DNA of 64,000 bases from Aralia elata (lineage: Eukaryota; Streptophyta; Magnoliopsida; Apiales; Araliaceae): positions 7,700,185 to 7,764,184 of the forward strand of contig CM068382.1 of the NCBI GenBank assembly GCA_034770075.1, given 5' to 3'. Each line of letters begins with the position of its first letter. Position 1 is the first letter of the stretch. Positions 59,027-64,000 of the stretch are shown piece by piece. Below the pieces are notes generated by a model. It did no database searches, was not told where the DNA came from, and was given only the letters and a program-made list of their open reading frames with translations. Both the position numbers and the translations under genes were made by a program.

Positions 59027-60518
59027 ATTATTTATCTAATGCTTCTCTAATATTAATTTCAATCGAATTGATCTTAATTTAAACTTGTTTTCCTGTTTTA
59101 CATAAAGTCGGGCTGAAGACTATAAAACAAGCGCTTCCTAGAAGGCAACCCAAGTCTAATGTGATGTGTTAGCTAATTTCAGTTACCAAATAGCTACGAG
59201 CATGATTCGCCCATGATTCGCCAAGCAAAGCAAGGGGCAAGGCATAAGCCAAGGCCAAAAGCAAGGCACAAGCTAGGCAGGGCATTTTGTTGGCACTTTT
59301 GAATGCAAATGGCTCCCAAACGATTTAGGGTGGAGAGGATACTGTCGATGACGATTGACACAACCTCAGGGAAGTCCTCTATTTTTAATGTTTTCTATCT
59401 TTACATTGAGGACAATGTTTGTCTTAAGTTTGGGGGTACTCGTGATGCATGGGGTGCTTGAGTTAGTATTATGTTAGTTATTTTGATGTTAGTTATGCCT
59501 ATTAGTTAGAAATTTTGAAAAATTGTAAAATTTTTGAAATTTTGAGCAATGTTTTAGTTGAATCCATTGAGGGCCTATGATAAGAGCTTGGAGGACAGTT
59601 TGTTAACTCTTATGAAATCTTTGAGCATACTAGTTTAAATTTTACCTTGAGTGTTGGTTCTATGATATTTATAATCATTTGCGCTATTAAGGCACTTGCA
59701 TCCAACTGTTAATTTGGTTGTTCTTAGAGAGTTTATATAGTTGAATTCTTGTGGAAGATGTTGTTGAGATTCTAGAAACTTATTTAAGCATCAATTAAAG
59801 CAAAGTTAGGCATTCCTTTTGTTTGTTTGGGAGAAATATTGGATTATTTAATATCTTGGATTAATTTTGAAAAATTTGAACTTTCACCTTCCCGAGTTGG
59901 ATTATGAATCATGTGGTGAGTCGAGATGGAGCGTAAAATACACTCACTCATGGACACATGTGAAAAGCGAGATGGAGCGTAAAACGTACTCGTTGGGTAG
60001 AACAAGTGAAATGGAGCGTAACACGCACTAACTTATAAGCTTAAGTGAGATGGAGCATAAAATGCACTCACGAAAAAAACAATATATATTTATTTTTGAA
60101 ATACTTGGGAGGGTGAAAAAATGTTGTTAATGATCCAAGCGTGCGTAAATGTTGAAAATCCTTTTGATCCTCTACATAAGTGGTTTGCCTTAATTGCTGA
60201 GATTGATGTGGTATTAGGATTCTAGAGTTGATATGATGTATCTTTTATTTAGTATTTGTTATATAATCTTATCTAAGTATGATGGGTATGATGGCTTATA
60301 CAATTTGGATGCACTCAAATGTTTTAAGGGTCATAATTGTTGTGGAGCTAATGAATTGGTTAAATTGTTAAACTAGCATGCTCTTGAATTTTGTTGGGAG
60401 TTGTTGGTTTTGAAATCTTTGAGGCCTTATTCGGATTCATATTGATTCATTGCTCGCGTTGTTGTTAGTTAGTTTGTGAAGTTTTTATTTCTAGTATTTT
60501 GCTTGAGGACAAGCAAAG
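59027..60518 (+). other. Internal region of the Athila-like element, non-coding
   Basis: Carries an Athila-like block near 59105-59160, a first PPT-like AAGTTTGGGGGTA near 59429, and a short tandem array. No gag or pol frame remains. Confidence 0.7.
59923..60075 (+). repeat. Four-copy GATGGAGCGTAAAA tandem array
   Basis: The unit GAGATGGAGCGTAAAACGCACTC (variants) recurs at about 59923, 59968, 60008 and 60048, a spacing of 40-45 bases. Confidence 0.85.
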
Positions 60519-60537
60519 ATTTAAGTTTGGGGGTATT
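60519..60537 (+). promoter_or_regulatory. Athila-like polypurine tract
   Basis: TTAAGTTTGGGGGTATT directly precedes the 3' LTR. Confidence 0.8.
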
Positions 60538-62928
60538 TGATGAGTGCGTTTTATACACACAAATTAGGTACTTTTAGCCTTGTTAATTTGTAAGTCTTTA
60601 GCTTTTTCGTTTGGTTTTATGTATTTTCATCTTATTGTTTTATAATATAGTTTTGTATTGCTATTATGAGTTTTTGTGTGCTTTTATGTACTTTTACGTT
60701 GTTTTGCACGAGTTGAAATAAAGGCCCCTTGCATCGATACATTTTTGGCTTGAATTCAGCATTTCAGCTGCTTGTTTCTCATTTTCACCCATGATCCAAT
60801 CCGAATCTCTCAAAACTCAAAGAACGAAAGTTGTAGATATTTGTCTTAGCTTTCCAGAGCATCCAGAATCATCCCATTTGAAGTTCATATGAGAGAGTTA
60901 TGGTCTTTTTACCATCGGATTTGGCATGAATTTTACGCATCAGTTGCTTCGAGCTCAATTTGAGACTTGCTCCGGCCATTATCTCGACGAGCTCCAGTTA
61001 TGAAAGTTATAGAGCCGCTTCTTAGCTTTCCATAGCCTCTTTAAACGCCTTAATCCGAGTTCAGACGAATAAGTTATGACCATTTTTCCAACAGACGTCG
61101 AAGCCAGAAATCCTGACTCAGGAACCCTCGCTGCAGCGCGAGTTCCTAGTGTTATTGGCCTCGCTGCAACGCGAATATGCAGTAGCCAAGGTCATGTTTG
61201 ACGCTGCAGCGCGAGTTTCAGGCCAAATGCCCATGCCGCAGCGCCAAGCACGAATTCTGGGCAAAATTGGGTTGTTAAATGCCTAACCTAATGACCCAAA
61301 ACATTGATCCTTCATCTGAGTTGCAAAAATAAGGAGAGAAAGGGAGAGAGAGGCGGCAACAGAGCAAAAGGAAGGCCATGGCCTTTGGCCATGGTTCTTC
61401 AAGAGCTTCAATGGAGGTGCTCTAATGGAGTTTTATCTACCAAAAATGGGGAAGCCACTTTTATCTTTCTTTTCTTTCTTTTTTCTACTATGTAATTAAT
61501 TAGTTTGTGAACCAAAAATGTAATTGAACCCTTTGCTAGTTTGTATTAAATTTCTTCTCCTTTTAATTGGCACCATATGAGTTGGTTCATTATATTTGTG
61601 CTTAATGTTTAATTGCTAAGGAATTAGTGATTGGTTTGGTAATCTATATAAAATTGGGAAATGGATTGTGGATTTAGGCCATGAATATAATGACATGTGA
61701 TTATGCTTGTTCTACATGAGATGGAATACATAATTTGTATGTAGGATAGGAATATACCTATATGCCATGTGTAGCCAATTTGAGAATCTAAGCTTAATGA
61801 CTCCTTATGCGAAAGTTTATTCATTTGAGGAATGATTATTAAGGCTTCTTTGACATGTGTCTTGTAATGGTTTTTAGAATTGAATGACTTGCTAGTATAT
61901 AGGATAGAAATATACCTATGTGCCGTATAGGGTGATTTTCATATGGCTATCGGAAGAGGCTTATGAATAATTAGAATTCTCGGTTGACAAATCGTTGTGA
62001 CCATTATGATCAATTAGAGAGTTAGGAGATGTAAATGAAGCATTGCGCGCCAAGTGTTTGACAAAATGCTTGTGTGGGAATATTGTGTTCTTAGTTCATT
62101 AGTTATCTATCTACTTATGTTATTTATTTATGTTATTTAGTTTAATTGTTATGCTAATGAAACCCTTTGTTATTTGAATTTGACTTTCCTATCTCTTTGG
62201 TTGGCACCATATGGTTTGGTTCAATATATATGTACTTTATGTTTCTTGCTAAAGAACTTAGTGATGATTTTGGTATTCTATAAGAAATGGAAGTGGATTA
62301 TAGATGCATGTCTGATATATTGGCATGTGATTAGGATTTGTCTATACCTATAGATTGCCTAATTTGTGTGTAAGATAGGAATATACTTATATGCCATGTG
62401 TGACCTAATTGAGAACCTATGCTTTAATTCTCTGCTTTGAATAATCAGCATAGGAATGTGAGGATTATTACCTAGCTTTGATGTTCTTTTCAGTTCTATT
62501 CCTTTCTTAGTAGATCTTTGATAGGATATGCTCATGCATACCTCGAAAGAGGCGTATGAGCACTTATGAGTTTCGGTCGACAATCTGTCATGACCATTAA
62601 GACCGAAGAGAGACAGTTAAGATATTCAATAAACATAGCACACTAAGTGTTTGACAGAATGCTTGTGTGGGGGTAAAGTTATGATCTTAGCTTGTAGCGT
62701 CTTAGATACGAATCGTTATCCATTTAATTGATTTGATAATTAGAATTAATTAGTTTAATTAATTACCTTCTATCTGAGTGTTTAAATAAGATCAAGATGA
62801 TATAAAGTTAGTACTTGGTTAAACATTAGTGATAATTCCTCGTGGGATCGACATTCAACTTATCATTATATTACTTGTTAGACCGCATATACTTGCACGA
62901 GTTTTTTGGTTGCGAAACCGAGCAATCA
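60538..62928 (+). repeat. Athila-like 3' LTR
   Basis: 2391 bp, collinear with the 5' LTR and, by a partial comparison, about 98 percent identical. It ends CGAGCAATCA, one inserted T against the 5' LTR. Confidence 0.88.
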
Positions 62929-64000
62929 AATTCTTCACTTCCAGACTGCGGGCCAACTTTAGTCCTGCTATAAGCGCTTCATACTATGCGGTATTGTTGG
63001 TAGTTGTGAACCCGAATCTGATAGACTGTTGCACTTTGAATCCCTCGGGCGAAGTAAGAATTACTCCTGCTCCACTTTGGGACCCAATACTAGACCCATC
63101 AACATATAGGGTCCAAGCTGAATTTATTTCAGGTGAAGGGTCAGATATTTTGACTGGGTTTGCTTTCGTTTCTTCGAGGAAGGAACATTCAACGATAAAG
63201 TCGGCAAGGGCCTGTGCCTTGATTGCCATCCTGGGGCGAAAATCAATGTTAAATTGACTCAATTCTACTGCCCATGCCGCTAATCTCCCCGAAGATTCAG
63301 GTCGGTATAACACTTTCCGAAGAGGCTGATCTGTGAGTACTGTGATTGTCCTCCCCTAAAAATAATGTCGAAGCTTCCGGCTGGAAATGATCAGAGCGTA
63401 AGCCAACTTCTCTAGGTTTGGATATCTAGTTTTTGCATCCCGAAGAGCATGGCTTACATATTAAACCGGCTTCTGACCCTGCAAATCTTCCCTTATCAAA
63501 GCTGACCCGACCGCTAATTGCGTCGCCGATAGATATAACTGCAAGTCTTCATCGGGGAGAGCTTTACTGAGGATCGGAGGGGAGGAAATATATCTTTTAA
63601 TTTGTTCAAAGGCTTCCTGACACTCTTCTGTCCAAACAAATATCTTTTGGTTCTGAGCCCCTTTTAATGTCCCGAAAAAGGGAAGACATTTTTCTACTGA
63701 TCGGGCTACGAACATCCGAAGAGCGGCGAGTCTGCCAGTCAATCTCTGAACGTCTTTGAAACTTTTTGGGGATTGCATTTCGAGGATAGCCGATATCTTT
63801 TCGGGATTTGCCTCTATCCCTCTTCGGCTTACCATGTACCCCAAAAATTTACCTGACCCAAGGCCAAAAGTGCACTTAGCGGGGTTAAGTCTCATGTTGT
63901 GGATTCTGACATTCCGAAAGCACTCTTCTAGATCTAATAGATGGTCTGCATTCCCCATGCTTCGGACGATCATATCATCCACATAGACTTCCATATTTCT
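62929..64000 (-). pseudogene. Gypsy pol fragment: RNase H and RT, partial
   Basis: Minus-strand RT with YVDDMIVRSM at the window edge, then LYLSATQLAVGSAL of the first RNase H, and the second RNase H (YVDGSSIGS). Stops interrupt it near 62984 (TAG for a Glu codon), near 63357, and near 63461 (TAA for a Tyr codon). The first ~500 bases repeat 56111-56610 with about 15 differences. It continues beyond the window. Confidence 0.85.

Larger units (their letters stand above)
56611..62928 (+). mobile_element. Athila-like non-autonomous LTR element without TSD
   Basis: Two long LTRs (2392 and 2391 bp), a PBS and a PPT flank only about 1.5 kb of internal DNA without a coding frame, as in large non-autonomous derivatives. 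PBS TGGCGCCGTTGCCGGGGA and the GCGCTTCCTAGAAGGCAACCCA block near 59128 are typical of Athila elements. Left flank gatat and right flank aattc do not match. The flanking gypsy sequence is duplicated (56111-56610 versus 62928-63425). Confidence 0.85.
38847..64000 (-). mobile_element. Second Tat gypsy copy, nested and decayed, runs off the window
   Basis: Same family and orientation as 25363-34877. Pieces in order are 3' LTR (38847-39232), opposite-strand gene (39958-40263 and 52600-54460), integrase and RNase H (54595-56610), then a duplicated RNase H segment and RT (62929-64000). Two insertions interrupt it: CACTA 40264-52596 and an Athila-like element 56611-62928. The base pairs before the LTR are ggaat; the matching TSD would lie beyond 64000. 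Multiple stops and frameshifts show it is old and inactive. 39251-39957 is its untranslated region. Confidence 0.9.

Noticed and set aside
56611..62928. Two independent insertions rather than one element
   Set aside because: A PBS follows the left LTR and a PPT precedes the right one, and the LTR lengths agree, so one element is simpler. Its missing TSD is reported as a finding.

Overview
This window looks like nuclear DNA of a eudicot plant. It is AT-rich, has spliced genes with GT-AG introns, a plant germin-like protein gene, and plant LTR retrotransposon lineages (Tat-type Ty3/gypsy, Ty1/copia, Athila-like). The species cannot be fixed from sequence alone. Only one ordinary cellular gene is seen: an intronless germin-like protein gene on the minus strand at 15633-16265. 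Almost everything else is transposable-element DNA, much of it nested, and most boundaries can be set to the base from target-site duplications (TSDs).

Layout. 1-25153: three non-coding TG...CA elements of one family (710-5341, 7330-10420, 16986-25153), each with a 5-bp TSD or near-TSD and each looking like a long solo LTR. Between them lie a MITE inside a (TA)n tract (5422-5614), a long foldback MITE (12008-12317), a solo LTR with TSD agaag (12645-14313), and the germin-like gene with the remnant of a tandem duplicate. A young but disabled copia element (18615-23275, TSD gtttt) sits inside the third family member.

25363-34877: a complete Tat-lineage gypsy element on the minus strand. Its two 447-bp LTRs appear identical, its TSD is cagtg, and one open frame of 1790 codons holds gag, protease, RT, RNase H, a second RNase H and integrase. 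Between pol and the 3' LTR it carries a gene on the opposite strand with two introns whose splice sites and reading phase both work.

35630-64000: a four-level nest. A Pack-type element carrying fragments of ribosomal protein S20 and chaperonin-60 beta genes was invaded by a second Tat gypsy copy (from 38847, running off the window). That copy was invaded by a 12.3-kb CACTA element (40264-52596, TSD atc), which carries a truncated DnaJ (Hsp40) gene. The DnaJ fragment was itself split by a solo LTR (46655-48718, TSD ctagc). The same gypsy copy also holds an Athila-like non-autonomous element (56611-62928) that lacks a TSD and is flanked by a roughly 500-bp duplication of gypsy sequence.

How the parts relate: the host gene and the elements do not form a pathway. 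The main stories are gene-fragment capture by DNA transposons, an antisense spliced gene inside a retrotransposon that looks recently inserted, and decay that includes several C-to-T type nonsense mutations in older copies.
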